From contig NZ_JNKI01000002.1 in assembly GCF_000702005.1 (NCBI RefSeq), positions 124,001 through 188,000 on the forward strand: DNA of 64,000 nucleotides. Reading direction: 5' to 3'. The notes under the pieces were generated by a model. The model saw nothing but the letters and a program-made list of their open reading frames with translations, was not told where the DNA came from and made no database searches. The stretch comes from Selenomonas sp. ND2010 (GTDB lineage Bacteria; Bacillota; Negativicutes; Selenomonadales; Selenomonadaceae). The position numbers and the translations under genes are program-made. This document shows positions 1 through 8,716 of this stretch, one piece after another. How positions within the stretch are numbered: the first letter of the stretch is position 1; every line of letters begins with the position of its first letter.

Positions 1-135
1 GGTATCCTGCTGACGCGCTCCGATGAAGGTTTTTTGCGCGCCGATTATGCTTGGCCACTGGGGGCAGAACGTCCGCGCAATGATCGCAATAATGCTAGTG
101 GTCATTTCTGGCTTCGCGGCGGAATTTATTTTTAA
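1..135 (+). CDS. C-terminal end of a TpsB/ShlB-type outer-membrane transporter (partial)
   Basis: An open frame runs from the window edge to a TAA at 133-135 and gives 44 residues ending in FWLRGGIYF. The closing pattern (LRADYAWPLG, then a His-Phe-Trp strand and a terminal aromatic residue) is what the last beta-strands of a two-partner-secretion barrel of the FhaC/ShlB family look like, and the terminal Phe fits recognition by the Bam machinery. The next gene is a TpsA exoprotein, the normal partner. Only the end is visible, so POTRA domains cannot be checked. Another outer-membrane barrel is possible. Confidence 0.7.
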   Translation, partial: GILLTRSDEGFLRADYAWPLGAERPRNDRNNASGHFWLRGGIYF

Positions 136-194
136 AAATTCCTTATAAAGAAGTTAAAAGAAACTTAAATCTTTCAATTTCAGAAAATACATTT

Positions 195-223
195 AAGTTT
201 TTGACGGCTTTGACCGATATAAT
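195..223 (+). promoter_or_regulatory. Possible promoter of the tpsA gene
   Basis: A perfect TATAAT sits at 218-223, about 47 bases before the tpsA start. No good -35 hexamer lies 17 bases upstream (AAGTTT-like), so this is a weak call. The gene could also be read through from tpsB. Confidence 0.3.
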
Positions 224-269
224 ATATGGGAAATACTTTATCGACTTAAGGTAAAGGAGGGAGTGCCTT

Positions 270-3200
270 ATGAAATATTCACGGAGGAAGAGATGGCATT
301 TGGCATTAGCCTTGGGGCTCACGATTTCTACGTTTTCATTTGCTACAGTAGAAGGGGCTCCAGAGGGCGGTAAAGTTCGGTCCGGTAAGGCTGAAATCAG
401 TAGAGATGAACATGCATTAGTCGTAGATCAGCAGACGCGGCATGTGGCCTTGGATTGGCAGAAATTTGACATTGCTCAAGGGGAAACGGTGGAATTCCGG
501 CAGCAGGCTCACGATATTGCGGTAAATCGCGTGGTAGGCAACAAGGCTTCGGAAATTTATGGTAACTTAAAAGCAGCGGGCAGTGTCTTTTTACTCAATC
601 CAAATGGAATACTGTTTGGCAAAGGGGCACAAATTGACACGGGGAGTTTGGTCGCATCAACGGCTAACGTAGATGATCGTTTCATGACGAGCTTTGGCGA
701 GGGTGTGGAGACAATCGCATTGAAGCTGGATGAAACTTCAACAGGACACATCATAAATGCTGCGGATATCAAGGCCCAAGGCGGTTTGGTAGCTTTGCAG
801 GCATCGGTGGTGCAAAATACGGGACATATTGAAAACGCTGGCGGACAGGTGGCGTTAAGTGCGGTGAAAAATCTGGATTTGGCCATTGATACTGCGGGAA
901 AATTAAACTTCACGGCCAGCGGGGAACAGGCACAGGCCCATGTCCTCAATAGCGGAACGATTAATGCTGCAGGCGGACAGGTGATAATGACGGCCAAGAG
1001 CGCTGGCGATATGCTCAGTGAAGTGGTCAATCACTCTGGGATTATCGAGGCAAAGAATCTTAGTGTCAATGACCAAGGAGAAATCATCTTGGATGGCGGC
1101 AGCCATGGACAGGTGAATGTTTCCGGAACGCTTGACGTGTCGGGGTTGAATGATGGGACTGCTGGTGGTACGATCCGCGTGCTTGGTGAAGGCACTAATA
1201 TCGCTGATACGGCGGTATTGAAAGCCATTGGCCAGACTGATGGCGGTTTGATTGAGACGTCTGGAGATATTTTGCACGTTGATACGAATGCGGTTATTGA
1301 TGCGGCGGGCATCACGGGAAAGGCTGGCGAGTGGTTCATCGATCCGGTGGACATTATCATTAGCAATGAACAGCCTGAGGGCTACACGGATGTTACGCCA
1401 ACAAGTTTCGAGTCAGTTTCTACGGACCAATATTATGAAAGCCAGAGTGTGACGACGGAGGAGAAACACAGCTATCTGAATGCAGATTACATTAGCTGGC
1501 GGTTAAGCAATGGAACCAGTGTTAGAATCCAAGCATTGGATACGAATCCTCTTGAACCGGATAAAAAACTATATTCTTTGGGAGTTTCCAATATCACCGT
1601 AAATTCGCCCATTGAGAAATCTGTTTCGAAGATGAATGGGGTCGGTACAGCCTATGGCTCGGAAACCGGAGAAGCAACGTTGACTTTGCAGGCCCAGCGC
1701 AACGTCATAATCAATGCACCGATTACGGCAACAGCAGGGATGCTGAATGTTAATTTGCATGCTGACACAGACGGTGATGCCAAAGGCATGGTGGTGGTGA
1801 ACAGCGATATTACAACCAATGGCGGTAATTTCACGGCTGGCTGCGGTGAGACGATTGATTCAGGTCATGTGGGGACCTATTTTGGTCATGCGAATGATGA
1901 AAAAGATGCTGACGGAAATTACCCTGTGGATGGGGACCGCAGAATCTTGACTAATGGCGGCAAAGTGTCGCTTTATGGTGACGTAGCACTAGGGCTCAAC
2001 AAGGGCAAATTGGTAATTGACACGACGGGGACAGATGGCAGTGGTGGCAATATCCATATCAGTGGCAATGTGGATTCTGCGAATACCTACCGCTTGTTTG
2101 CGAATCCAATCCTAAACAAAACGCTGCAGGATTCGGTAAAGAATGATCCAGAACTCAAGCGGATTGCTGGTATTTACTATGAAAAATACTTAAAGAATAC
2201 GGTTTGGAAATCCTTTGAGGATTTGACGCCGGAAGAACGTGCTGAAATTCAGGAAAGATGTTTCAAGGATTATGAGATAATCCAAGGTGAGTCTTTGCCT
2301 ACAGGACAAGCTGCTATTGACGTGGTGAAGACTTATTACAAAGATCATGTGAAGTTGGGGGCAAATGGTGCAGTTAATAATGTAACCTATGCTGCTAAAG
2401 ATTTTGCCGATTTAACAGATAAAGAATATGGGCAGCTTGCCAAACACATCCTTACGAACTGGCCCTTTAACAAAACCGCCAATCATGAATCTATCTTGAC
2501 TCGATGGGAACTGGCGGAAATAGCCGCCCGTGAAGATACTGCCGGTGGTTCGGCAGTGGGGGATAAATATCTGGCAACGATTACCACCGAGCTTGAAAAC
2601 TGGATTGTTGGTTCGTTGATGGTGGGCAAGACGAACGAAGCGCTGATCGGCGGCAAAACCGATGTGGTTGGCCCAAATGTCCAAGCAGGACGTGAATTTT
2701 ACTGGGTGACAGGCCCAGAAGGGGAAGCCAATGATGGAAAGGGCACGTTGTTCTTTACTACGACGGGCAAGGCTAAAGGAATCGTAGCTGAAAACATGTA
2801 TCAAGGCTGGTCCCATGATTTGACGCATGGCTATAAACCCTTTGATGAACCGAACAACGATAGTATCATTGATCAGCCTTTTGTTGGTATGAACTGGAAA
2901 TCGGATGCTGGCTGGGCGGATGTCAATAATCAGAGTAGTAACGTCATTGGGTTCATTCAAGAAACGAATACCGAGCATTCCGCTATGACACTTCAGGCCG
3001 GTAGTGGTGCGGTAAGCATCGGTGGCAACATTGGTAAATCGCTGCATCTAAGCGATTTGCTCGTGAATACCACTGGCTCAGTCACCGTTGGCGGTGGTGT
3101 AAATCTGTCAGCAAGTGCTAATGGCAATGTTGACCCGTCACTAATTGGCTCGAATCGTTATACGGGATTGGTGTATGCGGATAATACCGTAGCAATTAAG

Positions 3201-5174
3201 GGTGACGCTGGAGTAACCATAGGAGACCGCATTACGACGTCAAGTGGTGATGTGCAGGTGGATTCTCTGGGAACAGTTAATTTGGCAGGCATAACGTCTG
3301 GCGGAAAAGTAAAGGTCGTTACGGATGGGGATACGAGCAGCATTCGAATCAGCCGTAATATCCAGTCGGCAGCAACGGAAAATGATGCAGTGATTCTCGA
3401 TGCGGGAAGTGGCAGCTTTATCAATGCTTCTACAGAAACTTCAGGCATTGTCACGGGAGCTGGCGGCAAATGGAAGATTTATTCTGGGTCGCCGATGGTA
3501 AATGATTTTGGCAATAACCTCAATAGTGATACCTATGCACTCTGGAATCGCGGTTCTGACGCCTATGGGTATACGCAGGTGGAAGATGAAGCAGAGATGG
3601 GCCGCTATATCTTCAAGTATCAGCCCACCGTGACTTTAACGGCGGCGAATATGGAAAAAGTATATGGCGAGACATTAAGTGGCGCTTCGGAGTGGCAGGT
3701 AGAATCTGAGACAACGCAATATGCAGCCTTTACGGAAGATACTGTAGTAAATACGGCCAAAGTGGCAGGTGTGGCTGCGAGCGCAGGCTTTGCGGCGGAT
3801 GCAGACCGTATGAGTGGTGTAGCGGCGGATACGGATGGATATAACGCCATTTATGCCATCGGTATGGATGTGAATAACACCTCTTTTGTCGCAACTGATG
3901 CCTATCGAAATGGGTACAAGGCTGCTGGCGGAAATGATGCGACGCTCACTATCCATAAGCGCAGTGTACCGATTCGGATCAATCTTTCCACGACCTATGG
4001 TTCAGCGGATTATACCGCTTTGATCGATGCGGCTGCGGATGATGGCCAGGGACACGGTTTAGTAAACGGGACTACGCTTCGTAATCCAAGTTTTAGCTTT
4101 GATGAGGAGTATACGAACCAGATCCCGATAGGAGGAACCACCCCAGGAGTGGGAACCTATGCCGATGTCGTTCATTTTACTGGTGTGGCGTATGATAATG
4201 CCAACGATGCGGCCAACTATGAATTTGAACCACAATTGGGAAAGACGACGGTTGCTCCCCATGAAATCGTGCTGACTTTGACTGGTCAAGGAGAAACCTT
4301 TGACGCATCAAAGGTTGAGGTACAAGGGCAAGGCTATAGTGGGCAATGGGTAAATGGCGATACGGCTGCTACTGTGCCAACGTTAGCTTATTTGCTGGGA
4401 ACCGCCGCAAGTGAGGATACGTATTCCATCTATCTATCCGCGGATGATACGGTGCTCAATTCGGGAGATGTAGCAGGAAATTATCGCTTCACTTACGAGG
4501 GTGTATACAAAATAACGCCGCCAACAGTAGTCAACTGGCTGCCAGACGCAGAGGGAGATACCGTAGTTTTCGATCCTGATGACAATCAACCGATAGATTC
4601 GAGCGGGCTTGAGGATGAAGAAGTAAATCCGCCGATTCTGCCAGATTTGGATGACAAGGTAAAAGAGCCGGCAGATAACAAAGTAGAACGGCCGCAATTA
4701 GAATACGCACAAAGCGCTTTACAGGCGGGGGCAGGAAGTTATCAGGTCGTGCCAGGAAATAAAGTAAATCCTGTGGAACAAGTCCTTGGTTTGACTACGG
4801 CGCAACTTCCGGTAGGCAAAGTAAAGAATGGACAAGTATTTTTGGATGGCACTTATGCCTTGGATGTACAACCAGATCGCGTTACGATGAGTCCGGCAGA
4901 ACGTCAACTGGCAATTCCTAAGACTAGTGGAGTAACGCAGCAGCGCGAATATACTAAAGCTATTCCGCTAACAAAGGATGAGACGAAATTCACGATTCGT
5001 TATAACGGTGCCATTCTGGGAATCCATCCGGCTGATAGCAGCGCGGAGCGGGCATTGCAACAAGGTGAGGCAAGCCATAATGTGGATGTTATGGAAAAAG
5101 CTTTGCATGTTGCCTTTAGTGAAATGGGATTAGAACTCGAGGATTTGGATGCGGTTTATGTGTATCTTTCTTGA
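270..5174 (+). CDS. TpsA-type filamentous haemagglutinin-like exoprotein with lectin-like insert
   Basis: This 1634-residue secreted protein begins with a basic n-region and hydrophobic core (residues 1-30), followed by a TPS domain over roughly residues 35-300 that contains the hallmark NPNGILFG near residue 110. Beta-helix-like Gly/Asn/Val repeats follow. Residues about 768-896 resemble a C-type lectin-like domain: FYWVTGPEG, then YQGW, EPNN, and a Trp-Asp-rich stretch ending in GFIQET. From about residue 1120 there are MBG/YDG-type repeats (starts such as VTLTAANMEKVYGE and INLSTTYGSADY). The last 150 residues form a separate tail with no clear family. AAAGGAGG at 254-261 supports the ATG at 270. 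The product should be exported by the TpsB partner encoded just upstream and act as a surface adhesin; ligand specificity cannot be read from sequence. Confidence 0.88.
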   Translation: MKYSRRKRWHLALALGLTISTFSFATVEGAPEGGKVRSGKAEISRDEHALVVDQQTRHVALDWQKFDIAQGETVEFRQQAHDIAVNRVVGNKASEIYGNLKAAGSVFLLNPNGILFGKGAQIDTGSLVASTANVDDRFMTSFGEGVETIALKLDETSTGHIINAADIKAQGGLVALQASVVQNTGHIENAGGQVALSAVKNLDLAIDTAGKLNFTASGEQAQAHVLNSGTINAAGGQVIMTAKSAGDMLSEVVNHSGIIEAKNLSVNDQGEIILDGGSHGQVNVSGTLDVSGLNDGTAGGTIRVLGEGTNIADTAVLKAIGQTDGGLIETSGDILHVDTNAVIDAAGITGKAGEWFIDPVDIIISNEQPEGYTDVTPTSFESVSTDQYYESQSVTTEEKHSYLNADYISWRLSNGTSVRIQALDTNPLEPDKKLYSLGVSNITVNSPIEKSVSKMNGVGTAYGSETGEATLTLQAQRNVIINAPITATAGMLNVNLHADTDGDAKGMVVVNSDITTNGGNFTAGCGETIDSGHVGTYFGHANDEKDADGNYPVDGDRRILTNGGKVSLYGDVALGLNKGKLVIDTTGTDGSGGNIHISGNVDSANTYRLFANPILNKTLQDSVKNDPELKRIAGIYYEKYLKNTVWKSFEDLTPEERAEIQERCFKDYEIIQGESLPTGQAAIDVVKTYYKDHVKLGANGAVNNVTYAAKDFADLTDKEYGQLAKHILTNWPFNKTANHESILTRWELAEIAAREDTAGGSAVGDKYLATITTELENWIVGSLMVGKTNEALIGGKTDVVGPNVQAGREFYWVTGPEGEANDGKGTLFFTTTGKAKGIVAENMYQGWSHDLTHGYKPFDEPNNDSIIDQPFVGMNWKSDAGWADVNNQSSNVIGFIQETNTEHSAMTLQAGSGAVSIGGNIGKSLHLSDLLVNTTGSVTVGGGVNLSASANGNVDPSLIGSNRYTGLVYADNTVAIKGDAGVTIGDRITTSSGDVQVDSLGTVNLAGITSGGKVKVVTDGDTSSIRISRNIQSAATENDAVILDAGSGSFINASTETSGIVTGAGGKWKIYSGSPMVNDFGNNLNSDTYALWNRGSDAYGYTQVEDEAEMGRYIFKYQPTVTLTAANMEKVYGETLSGASEWQVESETTQYAAFTEDTVVNTAKVAGVAASAGFAADADRMSGVAADTDGYNAIYAIGMDVNNTSFVATDAYRNGYKAAGGNDATLTIHKRSVPIRINLSTTYGSADYTALIDAAADDGQGHGLVNGTTLRNPSFSFDEEYTNQIPIGGTTPGVGTYADVVHFTGVAYDNANDAANYEFEPQLGKTTVAPHEIVLTLTGQGETFDASKVEVQGQGYSGQWVNGDTAATVPTLAYLLGTAASEDTYSIYLSADDTVLNSGDVAGNYRFTYEGVYKITPPTVVNWLPDAEGDTVVFDPDDNQPIDSSGLEDEEVNPPILPDLDDKVKEPADNKVERPQLEYAQSALQAGAGSYQVVPGNKVNPVEQVLGLTTAQLPVGKVKNGQVFLDGTYALDVQPDRVTMSPAERQLAIPKTSGVTQQREYTKAIPLTKDETKFTIRYNGAILGIHPADSSAERALQQGEASHNVDVMEKALHVAFSEMGLELEDLDAVYVYLS

Positions 5175-5195
5175 TTCGTACTGCTTCGCGTAAAT

Positions 5196-5229
5196 ACAGC
5201 CCCGCCGAGTGAATGGTGGGGCTGTATTA
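5196..5229 (+). terminator. Rho-independent terminator after tpsA
   Basis: An 11-bp stem (ACAGCCCCGCC / GGTGGGGCTGT, one G-T pair) closes an 8-base loop 21 bases after the stop codon, followed by an ATTATTT tract. Confidence 0.8.
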
Positions 5230-5230
5230 T

Positions 5231-5259
5231 TTGACGAAGACTTTGAAACGTAGTATACT
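5231..5259 (+). promoter_or_regulatory. Sigma-70-type promoter for yebC
   Basis: TTGACG at 5231-5236 and TATACT at 5254-5259 are separated by exactly 17 bases. They follow directly on the tpsA terminator and lie 74 bases before the yebC start. Confidence 0.75.
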
Positions 5260-5332
5260 AAACCAGTTAGTACAGAGTCAATTTCTCCTGCATGCAGGAG
5301 GAAAAACATAAGAAAAAGGAGCGGTGTTCCTC

Positions 5333-6061
5333 ATGTCAGGACATTCTAAATGGGCAAATATCAAACGTAAGAAGGGCGCAAACGACGCAATCCGCGGTGC
5401 ACTCACGACGAAGATCGGCCGTGAAATCACGATTGCAGTTCGCATGGGCGGCAGCGACCCGACGGGCAACATGCGTCTGAAACTTGCTCTTTCGAAGGCA
5501 AAAGCCAACAACATCCCGAAAGACAACATCAAGCGTGCTATCCAGAAGGGCGAGGGCACGACGGAAGGTGCAAACTACGAAGAGCTGACCTATGAGGGCT
5601 ATGGCCCGGCTGGTACGGCTGTCATGCTCGACATCCTCACGGATAACCGCAACCGTACGGCTGCCGATGTCCGTCACCTGTTCTCGAAACACGGCGGCAA
5701 CCTCGGTCAGGATGGCTGCGTTGGCTGGATGTTCCAGAAGAAGGCTATCTTCGTCGTGGAAAAAGAGACCTTTGCAGATGAAGATGCCTTGATGGAAATC
5801 GTTCTCGAGGCCGGTGCTGATGACATGAAGGACGAGGGTGAGGTCTTCGAGATTACGGCTGAGCCGGATGCTTACGATGACATCGAGGCAGCTCTGGAGG
5901 CCAAGGGCATCGAGACGGCATCGTCGGAAATCACGATGGTTCCGGACAACACGGTTAAGCTCTCCGGCGAAGACGCTGAGAAGATGCAGAAGCTCGAGGA
6001 TGCTCTCGAGGAGAACGACGACGTCCAGAACGTCTACAGCAACTACGAAATCGAAGAATAA
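5333..6061 (+). CDS. yebC: YebC/PmpR family translation/transcription-associated regulator
   Basis: The 242-residue product starts with the invariant MSGHSKWANIKRKKG of the YebC/TACO1 family and keeps the usual length and acidic C-terminus (ending NVYSNYEIEE). YebC-like proteins have been described as DNA-binding regulators and, more recently, as factors that help ribosomes through proline stretches; which applies here is not visible. A GTG nine bases upstream (5324) would add Met-Phe-Leu, but the conserved MSGHSKW fixes the ATG at 5333, with AAGGAG at 5316-5321. The gene precedes ruvC, the common bacterial order. Codon use is rich in GC-ending codons, as expected for a highly expressed gene. 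Confidence 0.95.
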   Translation: MSGHSKWANIKRKKGANDAIRGALTTKIGREITIAVRMGGSDPTGNMRLKLALSKAKANNIPKDNIKRAIQKGEGTTEGANYEELTYEGYGPAGTAVMLDILTDNRNRTAADVRHLFSKHGGNLGQDGCVGWMFQKKAIFVVEKETFADEDALMEIVLEAGADDMKDEGEVFEITAEPDAYDDIEAALEAKGIETASSEITMVPDNTVKLSGEDAEKMQKLEDALEENDDVQNVYSNYEIEE

Positions 6062-6080
6062 TCATCGCTTCGGAAATACA

Positions 6081-6108
6081 AAGGGGCTCAGAGCATGAGC
6101 CCCTTTTC
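6081..6108 (+). terminator. Terminator between yebC and ruvC
   Basis: AAGGGGCTCA / TGAGCCCCTT forms a 10-bp stem with a 5-base loop, followed by TTC. It may attenuate rather than fully separate yebC from ruvC. Confidence 0.75.
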
Positions 6109-6128
6109 TGCTATCGGGAGGAGAACTT

Positions 6129-6623
6129 ATGTTAGCTTTAGGCATTGACCCGGGAACAGCAATCTGCGGCTATGGCTTTGTCGAGTCAAAGGGCAGCCGC
6201 TTGATTCCGCGTGCCTATGGGTCGATCTTTACGACGCCGAATATGAAAATGGAAGACCGCCTGCTCAAGATCCATACGGAACTTGATGCGCTGATAAAAA
6301 AATATCAGCCCGATGTCATGGGCGTTGAGAAGCTTTTCTTCAACCGCAACGTCACGACGGCGATTCCTGTCGGCCAGGCGCGGGGCGTAGTGCTTCTAGC
6401 CGCGGCGCAGAACAACCTGCGGCTCGTCGAGCGGACGCCGATGCAAATCAAGCAGGACGTCACGGGCTATGGCAAGGCAACGAAACAGCAGGTTATCTAC
6501 ATGGTAACCAAGCTCCTGCATCTGCCCGAGCCACCAAAACCAGACGACACGGCCGATGCTCTGGCCGTTGCCATCTGCACGACCTATTGTATGAACGACG
6601 CCGTCTGGCGGAATCAATTATAA
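6129..6623 (+). CDS. ruvC: Crossover junction endodeoxyribonuclease RuvC
   Basis: RuvC is the dimeric metal-dependent nuclease that resolves Holliday junctions bound by RuvAB. The 164-residue length is typical. The acidic active-site motifs are visible: ALGIDPG at the N-terminus (first Asp), GVEKLFF near residue 66 (Glu), and DDTADALAVA near residue 138 (the C-terminal Asp pair). GGGAGG lies just before the ATG. In many relatives ruvC is followed directly by ruvA and ruvB. Here ruvAB is about 9 kb downstream, with accessory genes in between. Confidence 0.96.
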   Translation: MLALGIDPGTAICGYGFVESKGSRLIPRAYGSIFTTPNMKMEDRLLKIHTELDALIKKYQPDVMGVEKLFFNRNVTTAIPVGQARGVVLLAAAQNNLRLVERTPMQIKQDVTGYGKATKQQVIYMVTKLLHLPEPPKPDDTADALAVAICTTYCMNDAVWRNQL

Positions 6624-6670
6624 CGAAAACGGAGTCTCCTACTAGAAAAGTAAGAGACTCCGTTTTCGTT
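6622..6670. terminator. Bidirectional terminator between ruvC and the DUF441 gene
   Basis: A perfect 17-bp inverted repeat (AACGAAAACGGAGTCTC and its complement) around a 15-base loop ends in T-rich arms on both strands. It serves two converging genes and overlaps the ruvC stop codon. Confidence 0.88.
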
Positions 6671-6682
6671 ATAAGAGCGATT

Positions 6683-7138
6683 TTAGCGGACGGCTTTTAG
6701 AATCCAGAGGATGAAATAAGTAAGACCGCCTGCAATCAACGGACCGACCGCTACGCCGTGGAATAATAGGACGCCTGCCATCGTGCCGATAATCAGCGCG
6801 GGGATGACATCGGGACTGTTCTGCAAAAGCTCAACGCCGCCGCCGCCAGCGACAGCCGCTAAAAGCCCTGCTACGATAGCGATGATTCCCGCATGCGTGC
6901 GGAAGGCATCAAGCATGGTCTGAATCGTAATCGTACCATTGGCAATCGGCACCAGAATCGCCGCTGTCAAAATGATGATACCCCAGTTAAGCCCCTGGGA
7001 ACCCAAGGCATTGAGCGCCGTCGTAAGCCCTAAGATCTTCAGCCCCAATACAATCGCCGCAGCATAAAATACCGTCATGTTATGGCCGATATAACTAAGC
7101 AGCAGCACCGCGCCTAAGGTGATATATTCGATATACAA
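6683..7138 (-). CDS. DUF441 (UPF0756/YeaL-like) membrane protein
   Basis: The 151-residue protein is almost entirely hydrophobic, with four to five predicted membrane spans, a glycine-rich AAVAGGGGVELL loop near residue 95 and a GTMAGVLLFHGVAVGPLIAGG segment that matches the DUF441/UPF0756 family. The family has no proven function. It is read on the minus strand from a TTG start placed 9 bases after AAGGAG. It converges on ruvC and shares its terminator. Confidence 0.85.
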   Translation of the reverse strand: MYIEYITLGAVLLLSYIGHNMTVFYAAAIVLGLKILGLTTALNALGSQGLNWGIIILTAAILVPIANGTITIQTMLDAFRTHAGIIAIVAGLLAAVAGGGGVELLQNSPDVIPALIIGTMAGVLLFHGVAVGPLIAGGLTYFILWILKAVR

Positions 7139-7277
7139 ATCGTTCAGCTCCTTTTGTGAAGTACTATATCATTATACACGGAGATGGGGGATATGAAAAC
7201 TGTTTTTGGCTCTAATTGAGGGGCTGAGGGGATACATGTGGCAGAAGATGTGATGAAAATAACACAGTTATTGATAT

Positions 7278-7329
7278 ATTGTATACATGATGTTTACATG
7301 TTGACACACAAATAGCAGTATACTATGAT
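7278..7329 (+). promoter_or_regulatory. Promoter and possible operator of the transporter/hydrolase cluster
   Basis: TTGACA (7301-7306) and TATGAT (7324-7329) are 17 bases apart. Directly upstream, 7278-7300 holds the palindromic TGTATACA followed by a CATG-atgttta-CATG dyad, a plausible regulator site. The regulator itself is not identifiable. Confidence 0.6.
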
Positions 7330-7383
7330 TAATTAGTAAATTTTTTAATTATCTTGTAAAATTTGAATTTGGAGGTGTAGCAA

Positions 7384-8648
7384 ATGGTTGAACTCATGTG
7401 GGCATCTGGCGTACTGATAACATGCTTTGCCGTGTATCTTTTGATCAAAAAGTATGATGCCCGGATCGTACTGATTGGTTCTGGTATTGCTATGTGCTGC
7501 ATAGGCGGCGTTCCTATGGCAGCGTTAAATGCCTTTGCCAAAAGCATGACTAACAGTGGGCTTATACAGGCTGTCTGCTCGGTTATGGGTTTTGCCATGG
7601 CGGTCAAATTTACGGGGTGTGATAAGCATCTGATTAATGCGATGGCAAAAGTGCTGGCGAAAGGCCGTATGGTCGTGATTCCGGGTGTGGGGTAATCGGT
7701 ACGTATCTCGTCAATATCGCTTTGCCAAGTGCCGCAGGAACGGCAGCAGCCGCCGGTGCGATATTTATCCCGCTGCTTATGTCCATTGGCGTCCATCCTG
7801 CTTTGGCTGCGGCGGCAGTCAAATGCGGGACATACGGCAGCATGTTGAATCCTGGCTTGGCGCATAATCCGTTTGTAGCGAAGATTGCAGGCGTTGACGT
7901 CATGGATGTAATCTCATTCCAGATGTTTGCCAATTTAGCCTCACTGCTCGTGGCAACGATAGGCATCGTCTTAGTGGCTCGTTTCCTCAAAGAAGATAAG
8001 GGGTACGTGGCCGAAGGCCTGGAAATTGAGGAGGATTTCCATGTCAAGCCGCTGTATGCACTTATGCCAGTTCTGCCTATCTTGATTCTGTTGGTAGGCT
8101 CTACTGGACTGGTACCGGCTCTGAAAATGGGCGTTCCACATGCGATGATCATTGGTGCAATTATCACGATTGCCGTAACTAGAGCAAATCCGTCGGATTT
8201 AGGAAAAGCGTTCTTTGAAGGCATGGGCAAGGCTTATGGTTCAATCATTGGCATAATCATCTCGGCTGGCGTTTTTGTCGCTGGTCTTACCTCAATCGGT
8301 CTTGTCAAGGCGTTTATCTCGGCCATGGTGGATAATCCTGCCATTGTAAAACTCTGTGCTGCGGTTGGCCCATTCCTGCTTGGCTTGGTTACAGGTTCCG
8401 GCGATGCGGCTACCTTTGCCTTCAATGAGGCTATCACGCCACATGCTGCCGATTTCGGCCTGACGTCATTGCAGATGGGCTCAATGGCAACTTTGGGCGG
8501 TACGCTGGGACGCACGATTTCACCGATTGCTGGTGCTACGATTATCTGTGCTGGCATTGCTGGCGTAAATCCGATTGAGATTACGAAACGCAATGGTCTG
8601 CCGATACTTGCTGCGCTGCTTACTGGCATGATTGTATTGTTGTTTTAA
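7384..8648 (+). pseudogene. DcuC-like C4-dicarboxylate/acid transporter, frameshifted
   Basis: Two frames together encode one polytopic permease of the DcuC type. The first (7384-7695) gives 103 residues and stops after VVIPGVG. The second continues from about 7692 as VIGTYLVNIALPSAAG and runs to 8648. The join becomes seamless (VIPGVGVIGTYL) if one G is restored in the GGGG run at 7689-7692, so a single-base deletion is the likely cause. It could be a true mutation or an error in a homopolymer. Each part has long hydrophobic spans and the second carries the family's GSGDAATFAFNEAI stretch. A good GGAGGTG precedes the ATG. The gene leads a cluster with two M20 amidohydrolases, so the substrate may be the compound they cleave rather than a dicarboxylate. 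Confidence 0.75.
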
Positions 8649-8663
8649 GAGCATAAGGAACGA

Positions 8664-8696
8664 GAAACGGTCGATAATGGATTGGCCGTTTCTTTG
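8664..8696 (+). terminator. Hairpin between transporter and abgA-like gene
   Basis: GAAACGG / CCGTTTC with extra pairs towards the loop ends in TTT. It looks like a weak terminator or an mRNA-stabilising hairpin inside the cluster. Confidence 0.45.
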
Positions 8697-8716
8697 GCGT
8701 TATAGGAGGGAACACC

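Noticed and set aside
5285-5300. Palindrome CTCCTGCATGCAGGAG before yebC
   Set aside because: It is perfect and might regulate initiation, but it is short, overlaps no promoter element or ribosome-binding site, and no copy was seen elsewhere.
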